In this document: one piece after another, positions 18,564 to 28,429 of the stretch
Numbering within the stretch: the first letter of the stretch is position 1
Layout: the number at the start of each line of letters is the position of its first letter
Assembly (NCBI GenBank): GCA_005843825.1
Contig: SZXX01000043.1
Location: forward strand, 62,001 to 126,000
Source of the DNA: Chlorobium sp.
GTDB taxonomy: Bacteria; Bacteroidota; Chlorobiia; Chlorobiales; Chlorobiaceae
Direction of reading: 5' to 3'
Length of the DNA stretch: 64,000 nucleotides
Translations under genes and position numbers: made by a program
The notes under the pieces: generated by a model
What the model saw: only the letters and a program-made list of their open reading frames with translations
What the model was told of the DNA's origin: nothing
Database searches by the model: none

Positions 18564-19676
18564 TCACATGCGAAGAAAGAGTTCCCTGACCTTCCATCGT
18601 GTCAGAATATCTTTAAAATGCTCTCCAAGTGCGTTGGTAAGCGGTTTTTCATGAATAATCGTTGCTGCATAGAGGCGTTCGTATTGATCATCCGTCAAAT
18701 TCCGGCATACACCTTCAGGAATGCTCACACCCTGTCGTTCCGCCATCCGGTAAAACTCGCTGTAACCTTCAGGATAAAACTCTTCCATTGCCCGCATGGT
18801 AATACAGTTGGCAACGCCATGGTGAAGCCCAAGCACAACACTCAGTGCGGCTGAAAACGGGTGAAGAACTCCGACATAACTTGTCGCTATGGCACACCCG
18901 CCAAGGTAGGAGGCAACCATCAGTTTTGCACGATTCTCATCGGACATCATATCGTCCCCCAAAAAAACATCCCTGCAAAGTTGCATGGTCTGGGAGGAAT
19001 AGGCATCGCCTATGGCATTCCGATATGATCCGTTGAGTGACTCCATACAGTGAATGAATGCATCCATACCTGTAAAAAAATACTGATCGCGCGGAACAGT
19101 ACGGGTCAAATCCGGATCAAGGATGATCTGGTCAAAAACGGTAAAATCACTATTCATTCCGAGCTTCAATCCACTGGCGGTATTGGTCATCACGCATGTG
19201 CGTGTTGATTCAGCTCCGGTACCCGAGAGTGTAGGTACCGCCACCTTGAAAATTCCGGGAAGTCGAACGAGATCCCAGCCCTGGTAATCCTCGGCATCAC
19301 CTCCGTTTGAAAGCAGGTTTGATACCGCCTTTGCAACATCCATTGTAATCCCTCCTCCTATGCCAACAATAGCACAGGGCAGTTCAGCAGAATCTGCAAC
19401 AACCCTGTCCCGCATGAAATTCATAAAGGATGTGGTGGGCTCACCAGTGGTATCCACATAAATAATCTGATGGCCTGAGGTGACGGCATTGAAGCCTTCA
19501 GAAAGATTGTGGTTGCGGAAAAAATGATCGATAAAAAAAATAGCCGTTCGGGACGTATTGTGACAATGTCCGTCAAGAATAGCTGACAAATCGGCGATCG
19601 CTCCTGCGCCAAAAAGATAATGCACTACATTTCGAGCATTACGTATTCCTGTTGAAAGCGTTGGTAAAGTAGTCAT
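18564..19676 (-). CDS. kdnB: KdnB-like iron/zinc-containing alcohol dehydrogenase (Kdo 8-oxidase type)
   Basis: This 370-residue protein is a group III metal-dependent alcohol dehydrogenase. It has the NAD-binding GIGGGITMDVAKA (105-117), TLSGTGAE (149-156) and likely metal ligands Asp205, His209, His272 and His286. Overall wording (VGIGGG, YQGWDL, GMNSDFTVFDQII) closely resembles KdnB of Shewanella. KdnB oxidises C8 of Kdo before KdnA transaminates it to 8-amino-Kdo. No KdnA-like aminotransferase is adjacent; the only DegT aminotransferase of the window is 20 kb away. The substrate could therefore be Kdo or a related keto acid. A broken copy lies at 6806-7680. Confidence 0.8.
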   Translation of the reverse strand: MTTLPTLSTGIRNARNVVHYLFGAGAIADLSAILDGHCHNTSRTAIFFIDHFFRNHNLSEGFNAVTSGHQIIYVDTTGEPTTSFMNFMRDRVVADSAELPCAIVGIGGGITMDVAKAVSNLLSNGGDAEDYQGWDLVRLPGIFKVAVPTLSGTGAESTRTCVMTNTASGLKLGMNSDFTVFDQIILDPDLTRTVPRDQYFFTGMDAFIHCMESLNGSYRNAIGDAYSSQTMQLCRDVFLGDDMMSDENRAKLMVASYLGGCAIATSYVGVLHPFSAALSVVLGLHHGVANCITMRAMEEFYPEGYSEFYRMAERQGVSIPEGVCRNLTDDQYERLYAATIIHEKPLTNALGEHFKDILTRWKVRELFLRM

Positions 19677-19720
19677 ATCATACTGATAAAAAAGTCGTTA
19701 CTCTGTTGTGATAGTTATTT

Positions 19721-20923
19721 TCAGGCGACATCGGTACCTAATAACTGCTCAAGTAATGCAACAAATTTTCCATTACCAGGCTCAAAGGCCATTAAGTCAG
19801 TTGCATAGAGTTTGCGAGTGGACTCCCATTCGTCATTACTCGCCATATTAAGGAAGCCTAAAATCCGTTTAAATTCTTTTTCATCAGCAATATTAGTCCA
19901 AAAAGGGCCCGTATCAGGAAATTCTATAGGCCAGCCAAACTTAAATGCATCGACATTTATAATTGCTCCACGGCAAGAAAAGAATGCTGTTTTTTTCCCT
20001 CTCGCTAAAGCTTCAAAACCAACCGTTGATTCAATAACAACGACCATTTCAGCCGAATCAAGTAGCTTATACGTACTAAATGTATCGGATAAGGGACTAA
20101 AAGTCCACTGCGCAGAGGTTATCCATTTTGCAAAAAAAGCACTTTCAAGACCTTCTTTATCTGAAGTTCTGCCACAAATCCGAAGAACTTTATTATTTTC
20201 TGAACACCACGTGTTCAGAAAACTCACTACTTGAGCATCAACACCATGAAATGTTGACCAATAAATTGGTTTACCATCCGCATCAATGCACATAGGGTTA
20301 TTATTTACAGGCTCCTTATCATACTGTGAAATAAATAATATTCCGGGCTCATCGTCAGCATCAAGAAGGGTAATATGATTATTTTTAATTGAGCCTGTTA
20401 CCATGACCTGACCTGATATGAATTTTTTGTAATAACTTCCAATCGCATTATTTAAAACAAACATATAGTCGACATAATAATTATTTGACTTATAAATAAT
20501 AGAAAAATTATCCATTATTTTTCCCCGGCATCCATTTTGCACAAAAATCGTTTTAACAATTGGAAACCGTTTTGAAATGCTATAAAAGGCAATATCATTA
20601 TCAATAATTGTTAGAACAATTTTTGGGTTTACTGCTTGAATAAAACAATCAGTATACGCCTCAATCAATTTACCTTTCCAAAAACTGGGTTTAAAAATTG
20701 TCCGCAAAACCAATGGAACGATTATAAATTCAACCCCCATAGAAATACACTCATAACTATAAAGAAATATATATGGCAGAAGAACTTCTAAGCTTGCTAT
20801 ATCATAAACGACTATATCACTTTTATTTGGTAATCGCCATCGCTTTGGAGGTATAATAAAAAAATTATAACCGACTTTCAATCCAGACCAAAGTCTATAA
20901 ACTAATGCTTTTAGCCAATTCAT
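19721..20923 (-). CDS. Putative surface-carbohydrate transferase (TIGR04396/LA_1612-like)
   Basis: This 400-residue protein lacks a common glycosyltransferase motif. Its C-terminal half has the pattern DTFSTYKLLDSAEMVVVIES followed by GFEALARGKKTAFFS. That pattern is typical of the surface-carbohydrate biosynthesis family described from Leptospira O-antigen loci and recalls GT-B or CDP-glycerol transferase folds. The N-terminal half has hydrophobic patches near residues 60-75 that may associate with the membrane. The gene is AT-rich compared with the module beside it. The precise reaction is unknown. Confidence 0.68.
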   Translation of the reverse strand: MNWLKALVYRLWSGLKVGYNFFIIPPKRWRLPNKSDIVVYDIASLEVLLPYIFLYSYECISMGVEFIIVPLVLRTIFKPSFWKGKLIEAYTDCFIQAVNPKIVLTIIDNDIAFYSISKRFPIVKTIFVQNGCRGKIMDNFSIIYKSNNYYVDYMFVLNNAIGSYYKKFISGQVMVTGSIKNNHITLLDADDEPGILFISQYDKEPVNNNPMCIDADGKPIYWSTFHGVDAQVVSFLNTWCSENNKVLRICGRTSDKEGLESAFFAKWITSAQWTFSPLSDTFSTYKLLDSAEMVVVIESTVGFEALARGKKTAFFSCRGAIINVDAFKFGWPIEFPDTGPFWTNIADEKEFKRILGFLNMASNDEWESTRKLYATDLMAFEPGNGKFVALLEQLLGTDVA

Positions 20924-21117
20924 ATCAACAATAAGATCCTAAAATATTTTTTTTATATAAGACCATTTTGCATATTTTTAATCTAAACTTAACCATATAG
21001 CGGACCCTATAATCATTCGAAATAGATCTGGACAATATATTAAAGATTACACAGCAGGAATACGGTTTTTAAAAAAACACATTGTTATGTATATATTTTT
21101 ACGATCCTTTTGTCAAC
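20924..21117. other. AT-rich intergenic gap
   Basis: These 194 bases between the polymerase stop and the next start hold no open frame of note. No clear hairpin terminator is visible. The composition is strongly AT-rich and could include a promoter for the downstream gene, but no specific site can be supported. Confidence 0.4.
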
Positions 21118-22179
21118 TCATTTAATTAATAGATTTTGATACGGCAACCACTTGCTTGAAAATTGCCCAAAATTAAGCCATACAAAAAGTGCTGCGCTAT
21201 AGAGAAAAAGAATACTCAGAATGAAAAGTGTCCGAGGGTATGTGCCTTTAATAAAAAGAGGTGTTCTGGACCAAATAACGAGTTGCATGGGAATAAAAAA
21301 GAGCGCTAATCTGTCCACGACTGTTGAAAAGACAAAAGCAAGCGGCAACATAACAAGACTGGCAAGACTAAAAATCAGCCACAATCTGGTATCTCTATAC
21401 CGCTCAGACCAAAGCTTTCTGAAATAGATAAAAACCAACGATGAAGCGACATTCATTGAAACCCTGATCACAGCGCCCGACGACTCCATACCATGGGTAT
21501 CTTCAACATAATTATAGATTAAAAATGCAATATGTTCGGCAAGTAACGCGGCAAAAGCAAGCGCAAAAAAGAGCGTAAACAGAGCGAAGTTCTTCACATT
21601 ACTCAACGAATTAGCATAGAGAAATCCGAAAGGGAGCATGAATAACGCTGTTTTGTGGAAAAGCGTACCAAGAATCACCATTACATAAAACTTGGCTTGC
21701 TTGCCGTTCATGAGATCAATCAGCCCCCACATGATCAACCCGATAGCGGCGGCCTGACGAGTGTAACCTGTTGCAACAACAATGACCAAATAAGGGATTG
21801 ATACTACCAGTGCAAGCCATGGCAGAGGCGTATTTTTGCACACCCGAAGCAGTCCTACAACGAATATGACGGCACATATGAGGTTTGTGGCATAAATCCC
21901 ATTGAGATAGTTCAACGAAAACCAATGAATGACCCCAAACCCAAAATCCTGGTTAACCATATGCATATTTATTGCATCTGCAAAGGTAGCTCCCTGCAAT
22001 CCGGCGTAATTCTCGATGTAGTTGCTCCAATCTCCCCCAACCTCATGGCGCAGGCCAATGATGACGACCAGTATCGCTCCATATAAAAACCACTGGAGAT
22101 TTGGAAGTGCCCCTTTTGCTTTCCAAGGGCTTAGCCCAGCAATCATAGGAACGAGAAACATAAGCCAATATGTTGTCAT
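21118..22179 (-). CDS. EpsG-family polysaccharide polymerase (Wzy-like membrane protein)
   Basis: This 353-residue, very hydrophobic protein has about ten predicted membrane segments. It includes the EpsG-family signature GLRHEVGGDWSNYIENY near residues 42-58, placed after the first helices. EpsG proteins polymerise repeat units in the inner membrane in Wzy-dependent pathways. The start overlaps the end of the asparagine synthase gene (ATGA). It is the only polymerase candidate in the window, so it probably builds the main chain. Confidence 0.85.
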   Translation of the reverse strand: MTTYWLMFLVPMIAGLSPWKAKGALPNLQWFLYGAILVVIIGLRHEVGGDWSNYIENYAGLQGATFADAINMHMVNQDFGFGVIHWFSLNYLNGIYATNLICAVIFVVGLLRVCKNTPLPWLALVVSIPYLVIVVATGYTRQAAAIGLIMWGLIDLMNGKQAKFYVMVILGTLFHKTALFMLPFGFLYANSLSNVKNFALFTLFFALAFAALLAEHIAFLIYNYVEDTHGMESSGAVIRVSMNVASSLVFIYFRKLWSERYRDTRLWLIFSLASLVMLPLAFVFSTVVDRLALFFIPMQLVIWSRTPLFIKGTYPRTLFILSILFLYSAALFVWLNFGQFSSKWLPYQNLLIK

Positions 22180-24128
22180 CGGTTCTCCTCCAGCCAGGCC
22201 TGAAACATTAAAACAGTCCAGAGACGCACTGTCCAGTCATAGCGACCGCTCAAATGCTGCTGCCAGATTTCACGAATAGGGGCAGGCTTCAGGTATCCCT
22301 CCTGCTCCAGTCGCTTTTCATCCAGCAATGCCTCTGCCCAGTCACGCAATGGGCCACGCAGCCACTGCCCAACGGGTATTCCGAAACCTGCCTTAGGGCG
22401 GTCAATCAATTCTCGAGGCACATACTTGTAAAGAACCTGGCGCAACGCCCACTTTCCCTCTTTCCCTCTGATCTTCATATGTAACGGCAGCCGCCAGGCC
22501 AGTTCTGCAACCCGGTGGTCAAGAAAAGGGACTCGTGTTTCCAAACTTACACCCATAGCCGCTCGGTCGACTTTGGTTAAAATATCGTCCGGCAAATAGG
22601 TGAGACTATCCCATAGCATCATACGATGTTCACTATCAGTAATTCCAATAACAATACTTTTATCGTCCAAAGAGGTTTGTAATCGCTTAGCACCTTTAAC
22701 CAGATCCATCTCCTCAGGCCATTCGGTTACAAGGCTTCGATAGAGGTCGTCCAAGCTCTTTACAGTTTTCATCCGGTGTGCCAATTTATGCGACTTAGCA
22801 CCCAATCGTGCAATACCTTGCCCCCCCGGCAGCATCCGACCCAGCTTGTCCCATGCCTCTGAGGGGACTTTTTGGATACCGGTTCCAATAACTTCACGAA
22901 CGCCGGAGGGCAACCATGCTATGCGGTTCCAGATACTTTCAGCCCAGAAGTAGCGGTTATAGCCTCCAAAGAGTTCATCGCCCGCGTCACCGGAGAGTGC
23001 AACCGTAACATGCTGGCGAGCTGCCTTGCAAACAAGATAGGTTGGAATCTGGGAACTGTCAGCAAAAGGTTCATCATAGAGTTGGGGCAGCAGCGGAATT
23101 ACCGATTGAGCATCAGCCGACGAGACCCGAAGCTCATGATGCTCTGTGCCGAGATGTTTTGCTACTGCCAAAGCGTGAGGGGATTCATCAAATCCTGCTT
23201 CATCAAAGCCAACCGTAAAGGTCTGCACCGGACGTTCGGACTGTGTCTGCATCAGCGCTACAACGGTCGAAGAGTCCACACCGCCTGACAAGAATGCACC
23301 AAGGGGTACATCGGCCACCGCCTGCAATGCTATTGCCTCACGAAGTGCACCATCCAGTAATGAAACCGCTTCGGTTTCATTCTCTACAGGATTTGCCATC
23401 CCTTCACGAACGGCATCAGTCAACCGCCAGTAAGGCTCTATCGACAACGCCTCAGCCTTAAGATCGCTTAAGCGCAAGGTGAGCAGACAACCTGGCTCCA
23501 GCTTAAAAATATCCTCATAAATCGAATGCGGTGCAGGAACGGTGCAATGTTGCAAATAAAGAGCGAGTGCACCTCGACTGATTGGATTATCAAAACCGGG
23601 ATAGGCTCGCAATGCCTTCAACTCTGACCCAAAAAGAAAAGCATTAGCCCCCCACCCATAATAGAGCGGCTTTTCACCAAACCGGTCACGCCCTAATAAA
23701 AGACAATGTTCAACCCTATCCCAGAGTGCAAAGGCAAACATGCCGACAGTACGCTTAAGCGTATCAACCACCCCCCATGCGGCAAAACCGGCGAGCAGAG
23801 TCTCCGTGTCTGAGTGACCTCCCCACACTGGAGCACTCCCCATATTCTGCAACTCAGTGCGCAATGCTTTATGATTGTATATCTCGCCATTTAAAACCAG
23901 TACATATCGCCCGCAATGAGAGTGCATTGGCTGATGGCCTGCCGCCGAAAGATCGATAATCGAAAGCCTGCGATGCCCTAAAGCTATGCCGGCTTCTTCG
24001 TCAGCCCAAGCTCCAGCATCGTCCGGGCCTCGATGCTTAATTGCAAGAGCCATCTCTGACACCACATCCTTAAAATTGCCAAATGAACCATTTACATCAG
24101 TCGTCAAAAATCCAGCAAATCCGCACAT
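22176..24128 (-). CDS. asnB: Asparagine synthase-type glutamine-hydrolysing amidotransferase
   Basis: This 650-residue, full-length protein starts MCGFAGF, so Cys2 is the glutaminase nucleophile after Met removal. The N-terminal Ntn domain contains HRRLSIIDLS and NGEIYNH. The synthase domain has the ATP pyrophosphatase loop SGGVDSS and the GDAGDELFGGYNRY segment. Classic members make asparagine. Many located in glycan clusters instead amidate a carboxyl group of a uronic acid or similar sugar. Its place between a glycosyltransferase and the polymerase favours that role, but sequence alone does not settle it. Confidence 0.9.
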   Translation of the reverse strand: MCGFAGFLTTDVNGSFGNFKDVVSEMALAIKHRGPDDAGAWADEEAGIALGHRRLSIIDLSAAGHQPMHSHCGRYVLVLNGEIYNHKALRTELQNMGSAPVWGGHSDTETLLAGFAAWGVVDTLKRTVGMFAFALWDRVEHCLLLGRDRFGEKPLYYGWGANAFLFGSELKALRAYPGFDNPISRGALALYLQHCTVPAPHSIYEDIFKLEPGCLLTLRLSDLKAEALSIEPYWRLTDAVREGMANPVENETEAVSLLDGALREAIALQAVADVPLGAFLSGGVDSSTVVALMQTQSERPVQTFTVGFDEAGFDESPHALAVAKHLGTEHHELRVSSADAQSVIPLLPQLYDEPFADSSQIPTYLVCKAARQHVTVALSGDAGDELFGGYNRYFWAESIWNRIAWLPSGVREVIGTGIQKVPSEAWDKLGRMLPGGQGIARLGAKSHKLAHRMKTVKSLDDLYRSLVTEWPEEMDLVKGAKRLQTSLDDKSIVIGITDSEHRMMLWDSLTYLPDDILTKVDRAAMGVSLETRVPFLDHRVAELAWRLPLHMKIRGKEGKWALRQVLYKYVPRELIDRPKAGFGIPVGQWLRGPLRDWAEALLDEKRLEQEGYLKPAPIREIWQQHLSGRYDWTVRLWTVLMFQAWLEENR

Positions 24129-24131
24129 AGA

Positions 24132-25193
24132 CTATTTTTCATCAACCACATTACGAATTAATCGAGCAAGCACTGGCAGATTAGTATCCAGCGAATAGTG
24201 AGCCTCAACGCGCAGCCGACCGGCCTTACCCATCTCAGCACGCTTCTTCGGATCATCACGCATTATCCTCAATCTATTTACCCACTCCTCAGGTGTTGAA
24301 GCCATTAAACCGCAATCATCCGTAATAACATCACTATTCGCCCCAACTGGAGAGGCGATGACTGGCACACCGCATGCCATATATTGAATGAGCTTGAATG
24401 CACATTTTCCCCGAGCCCAATCGTCAACTGGCAAAGGCATCACACCCACGTCAAAAGAATTAATCAGATCTATCTCGGTATGCTCATTCCACTCCATTTC
24501 AACAACAGTAACATTAGGCACAACTGGAGCTTTACCTCCAATAACAATGAACCGTATCGGACTCTCTTTTCCAATAACTGAAAGTGGCCCGACAAGTTCC
24601 ATCAGAAAAGGAGCAGTCGAAGGAGAACCAATCCACCCCACGGTAAATACCTTGCCATGATGACCAGCTGGCCGAGAAAGATATCGCCCCGTATCAACAA
24701 CCGATGGAAAGAGATGAGTCTTCGTGTTGAACTGCAAGGCATAGTTGGCGAGCACACGATTACCAGCCGTCACCGCCGCTGCACCTGCAATCACCCTCTC
24801 AAACTTACGTCCAAGCAGAGGACGTGCCACGCCCATCAGACCGCTATGATACTTGAGATAAAAGGCATCATCAAAGTCGTATATGTAAGGTCTGCGAATG
24901 AGCGAACACTCTATCCAGGCTGGCAGTAAAGGAAACAATTCACAATGCACCATTGCAATATCGTACTCTTGCTTACGGAGCAGCTTAGTAAGACGATCAA
25001 TCCCAGCAGAAAATATGGCATCAACCGGAATTGACCCATTACCAAAACGGTAACGCAGATAGTCGTCACCCAGAAGATGCGAAATCTGTAAATCAATACC
25101 ATAAGCAGCAAGACCCGTCACATACTGACTAAGTCGATACCGGTTACTGGCTGCCAATGGGCCGTAGAGAGCCAATCCAAGCACAGTAATCAT
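24132..25193 (-). CDS. Glycosyltransferase, GT-B fold (family 4 type)
   Basis: This 353-residue protein (starting at the ATG at 25193, which overlaps the methyltransferase stop as ATGA) has a GT-B layout. An N-terminal acceptor domain ends with a DDAFYLKYH region. The C-terminal donor domain has FTVGWIGSPSTAPF and FKLIQYMACGVPVIASPVGAN, the latter carrying the phosphate-contacting loop. An upstream in-frame ATG at 25214 is less likely because it would overlap the previous gene by 25 bases. The linkage and donor are unknown. Confidence 0.85.
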   Translation of the reverse strand: MITVLGLALYGPLAASNRYRLSQYVTGLAAYGIDLQISHLLGDDYLRYRFGNGSIPVDAIFSAGIDRLTKLLRKQEYDIAMVHCELFPLLPAWIECSLIRRPYIYDFDDAFYLKYHSGLMGVARPLLGRKFERVIAGAAAVTAGNRVLANYALQFNTKTHLFPSVVDTGRYLSRPAGHHGKVFTVGWIGSPSTAPFLMELVGPLSVIGKESPIRFIVIGGKAPVVPNVTVVEMEWNEHTEIDLINSFDVGVMPLPVDDWARGKCAFKLIQYMACGVPVIASPVGANSDVITDDCGLMASTPEEWVNRLRIMRDDPKKRAEMGKAGRLRVEAHYSLDTNLPVLARLIRNVVDEK

Positions 25194-26014
25194 CGCTTGA
25201 TGCCCACGGCACACCAGTATGGTGCCCTATCGGAAAACGTAACTTCACCCAACCCTGCCGAATCCATCATTCCAGCAATTTCAGACCTTGTAAACCGCTG
25301 CTCCAAAGGAGTTCCAAAGCGGTCACGTGAGTCTGTACGCATGGTGTAAAAACTATGGTTTCGGTAGTATGAGAGGGGAATTGAGGAAACAGGTAAACCC
25401 AGACGCTCTGTAAGCAATGAAAAACGTGCCATAGGGTAATAAACAACAACAGCAAGAGTGTCAGTCAGCAAATGTTTTAGCGCAGAAGGAAGCCTGCAAA
25501 TAGCACGCCTCAGCAGGTCAGAGCCTCGCCATACCAGCTTGAACGCTAAAGAACGATTATCGAACGCATAATAGATATAGACAAGAAAAGGCGCCCCAGG
25601 CTTAAGCATCTCAACGCATGTTTGAATCGCACCGGCAGTATCCGGAACATGATGCAACACACCAAGCGAATAACCAAAATCCTGACTGTTTGCCGGAAGA
25701 GGACGTTCATCAAGAGATGCCCTGTAAAACGAGACGTTGGCCAGCTTTGTTAGAGCCTTCTTTGCAACATTCAACGCCGAAGAAGGGTCAATGCAGTGAA
25801 GATGCCCCACACGCGGAGCCATCAACCTGGCCCAACGTCCTGAGCCACATCCCATATCAAAGCCAATAGCATTAGCAGGTAATCTATTCCACGGAAACAC
25901 GGAAAAATATTCCTCAAATATTCTGGTCGTCTCAGCCTCTGAAAGTTCCGACTGATCAAACCGAGACCATTCATCACCAAAACTTTTTATAGTAGCAACA
26001 TCTACATTCTTCAT
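25190..26014 (-). CDS. Class I SAM-dependent methyltransferase
   Basis: This 274-residue protein has a Rossmann SAM motif FDMGCGSGRWARLM, then an acidic residue in HCIDPSSA and LGVLHHVPD. This is the type 11 methyltransferase pattern. The C-terminal half has a possible amphipathic or hydrophobic stretch near residues 160-190. It sits between two glycosyltransferase genes and probably O-methylates a sugar of the growing unit. Confidence 0.85.
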   Translation of the reverse strand: MKNVDVATIKSFGDEWSRFDQSELSEAETTRIFEEYFSVFPWNRLPANAIGFDMGCGSGRWARLMAPRVGHLHCIDPSSALNVAKKALTKLANVSFYRASLDERPLPANSQDFGYSLGVLHHVPDTAGAIQTCVEMLKPGAPFLVYIYYAFDNRSLAFKLVWRGSDLLRRAICRLPSALKHLLTDTLAVVVYYPMARFSLLTERLGLPVSSIPLSYYRNHSFYTMRTDSRDRFGTPLEQRFTRSEIAGMMDSAGLGEVTFSDRAPYWCAVGIKR

Positions 26015-26036
26015 AATTTTTATACTCTATCCCTTT

Positions 26037-27269
26037 TCATAATGAGTCAAAGCCAACAGCACCTTGACGGGGAACATCCAATCTATCATACACCGAAGCA
26101 TAACGCCGAACGCCTTCATCAAGAGAAAAGTACCTCACAGCAGTTGCCCTGCATCGTTCCTGTATTCCTGCACTCTGTGTCAATTGCAAAAGCTGATCAA
26201 TTGCATCGCGCAAGGCATCGTCATCAAACCGGGTTAAAGCCACACCAACCTTCTCATTTTCAAGAATACCAGCCATATCACCAACGCCAATGTTACCCAA
26301 ACACGGAATACCACATCCAAGAAACTCACCCAACTTAGTCGGAGCCGATGCCATCTTAGAATAAAGCGGCTTTATAATAAAAATACCGGCATTCATCTGC
26401 TGCATTGCACGGATAACACCGTGGTGATCTGCCTCCTCAATATGCACAGCATCAGAATCAATATGAAAAGCCATCAGACGTTCACGAATAAAATCGTGAC
26501 TTCCACGATTGAGAATATGCATTCTGGCATCCGGTAAGCGTTTACGCAAAAACTGAAAACAGCGCAATGATTCATCAAAAAGATACCAGACCCCTACAGA
26601 ACCAACATAACCCAAAGTGAAAGGTCTATCAAAAGAGTGAGGCAATAACTCGGCCGAATCTGTTCGAAACAAATCAAGATCAGCGCAAGTCGTGATAACC
26701 TCAAATGGAGGTGTATGATCTTGCAGATAGGAAAAGCTACGCATCTCATCGACAGCTGCCTGAGTCAGCGAAACTACAACATCAGCACTAAGGAGAAATT
26801 GCCGTTCAAACCATTTAGCAGTATGATATATGCGCCCTTCTTTGGGCCATAATCCACCATCAACACGCTCATCTGCCCAGAAACCACGCATATCAAAAAT
26901 ATATTTCACACCGGTCAGGCGCTTAAGCACAAGTGACACGACAGAGGAGACATAGCTCCGAGCATGCACAATAATCAACCGGTAACGCAAAACAAGCCAT
27001 AAACCAACAGCAATGCCACAAGTAATATCGAACAACGTAGCTAAAGAAGAAGGACTCTTATGATAACGCAACGGATGCCATATAATGCCTGAAGCCTCTA
27101 TCACATTGTCAAGGGAATTGCGCGCAGCCACGTTAGCCCAGTCCTCAGACTTCTCAAAACTGATAAGGTGAATGCTTCGCCCTACCGCCAAGCGCTTGAG
27201 ATAACTCAAAACCTGAGATTGCCCTAAGGGCTCAAGCATACCATCGTAAGAGATATATAAAACACCCAT
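26037..27269 (-). CDS. Glycosyltransferase family 4
   Basis: This protein of about 410 residues has a GT-B fold. The N-terminus reads MGVLYISYDGMLEPLGQSQV, a pattern common in GT4 enzymes of glycan loci. The donor domain has FTLGYVGSVGVWYLFD and KLGEFLGCGIPCLGN. I take the ATG at 27269; a TTG at 27281 would add four residues. The gene follows the next glycosyltransferase gene after a 15-base gap. It is a cytoplasmic enzyme acting on a lipid-linked precursor by inference. Confidence 0.85.
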   Translation of the reverse strand: MGVLYISYDGMLEPLGQSQVLSYLKRLAVGRSIHLISFEKSEDWANVAARNSLDNVIEASGIIWHPLRYHKSPSSLATLFDITCGIAVGLWLVLRYRLIIVHARSYVSSVVSLVLKRLTGVKYIFDMRGFWADERVDGGLWPKEGRIYHTAKWFERQFLLSADVVVSLTQAAVDEMRSFSYLQDHTPPFEVITTCADLDLFRTDSAELLPHSFDRPFTLGYVGSVGVWYLFDESLRCFQFLRKRLPDARMHILNRGSHDFIRERLMAFHIDSDAVHIEEADHHGVIRAMQQMNAGIFIIKPLYSKMASAPTKLGEFLGCGIPCLGNIGVGDMAGILENEKVGVALTRFDDDALRDAIDQLLQLTQSAGIQERCRATAVRYFSLDEGVRRYASVYDRLDVPRQGAVGFDSL

Positions 27270-27284
27270 TAATCTTTTCAAGAT

Positions 27285-28385
27285 TTATGCAAATTCAGGA
27301 AACATATTAGCAAGATACTGATCTGAAATTTGTTTTACTGAAAAATCCTGAGCCCGCTGCATTAAAGCCTCTCGATCATGCGTTTGGGTTAAGCTTTCAA
27401 TCATGGCAGAAGCAAGAGCAATAGAATCTCCAACAGGTACTAGTTTTCCATATCGACCGTTCTCAAGAATCTCAGCAGGACCACTTAGACAGTTAGTGCT
27501 AACAACGGGAAGACCGCACTCTAGAGCTTCAACGATAACATTACCAAAACCTTCCCACAACGAAGAGAGAACAAATAAATCTGCACTTCGAAACCAGCTA
27601 TATGTATCCTGGATAAAACCTTTCAAAATAACACTATCGTGAAGATTATATTTTAGAATTAATTCTAATATTTCATTTTTTGAAGGACCATCTCCTAGAA
27701 TAACTAATTTAGCTTTAAAATGGCTAGGTAATAATAGAAATGCCTTTATCAAAGTTTTATAATCTTTTTGGATCGTTAACCTACCAACAGCAAGAATACG
27801 ATGTTTACAATCAGCACCCCATAAATAATCTGAAGATTGTGAATAAATAGATTGGGGCACATCTGATATTACGACAGGATTATAAATGACATTCACCTTG
27901 CTACGAGAAAGTTTGCCAATATTACACAAATCATCTTTAACGCCTTGTGATACAGCAAATACCCGATTTGCGAAAGGATACAAAAATCTTATAGAAGATT
28001 TAAGCTTGAAAGAAGAGACTCGATTTTGTTTAAGGTATGAGGAAGTTAAATGCTCATGGTCACTAAGGAATATTCTGGCGTTTCTTCCTGAAAGCAGCCA
28101 AGAAATAACTGCAACAGAAGTAAGAGGCCACATAGCAACAAGAATAACATTAGGAGATGATTTACGTAAATATGTAGCAAGAGGGAGAATAACATGCCGA
28201 ATATTATTAACACCTAAATCAATAACAGATATTTCGGGTGAAAGTAAAGAAAGCAATTCACCTGTTTTTTTCATCAAAATAAAATCAACTGTTAAACCAC
28301 GAGATATCCAATCATGAGCAAGATTAATATGTATACGTTCTGCACCTCCACCCGCAAGATTTGGAAGAACAATTGATATTTTCAT
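27285..28385 (-). CDS. Glycosyltransferase family 4
   Basis: This 366-residue protein has a GT-B fold. It has an N-terminal GGGAERIHINLA loop. The donor domain contains ILAVGRLTIQKDYKTLI and SLWEGFGNVIVEALECGLPVVS, the E-x7-E motif of retaining GT4 enzymes. The match is close to typical GT4 N-acetylhexosaminyl- or galactosyltransferases, but the donor is unknown. Its base composition is more AT-rich than its left-hand neighbours. It marks the start of the AT-rich block that extends to about 35 kb. Confidence 0.9.
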   Translation of the reverse strand: MKISIVLPNLAGGGAERIHINLAHDWISRGLTVDFILMKKTGELLSLLSPEISVIDLGVNNIRHVILPLATYLRKSSPNVILVAMWPLTSVAVISWLLSGRNARIFLSDHEHLTSSYLKQNRVSSFKLKSSIRFLYPFANRVFAVSQGVKDDLCNIGKLSRSKVNVIYNPVVISDVPQSIYSQSSDYLWGADCKHRILAVGRLTIQKDYKTLIKAFLLLPSHFKAKLVILGDGPSKNEILELILKYNLHDSVILKGFIQDTYSWFRSADLFVLSSLWEGFGNVIVEALECGLPVVSTNCLSGPAEILENGRYGKLVPVGDSIALASAMIESLTQTHDREALMQRAQDFSVKQISDQYLANMFPEFA

Positions 28386-28429
28386 AGTATTAATAGAAAA
28401 AGTAAATAATAAAATTATAGATAATAGAT

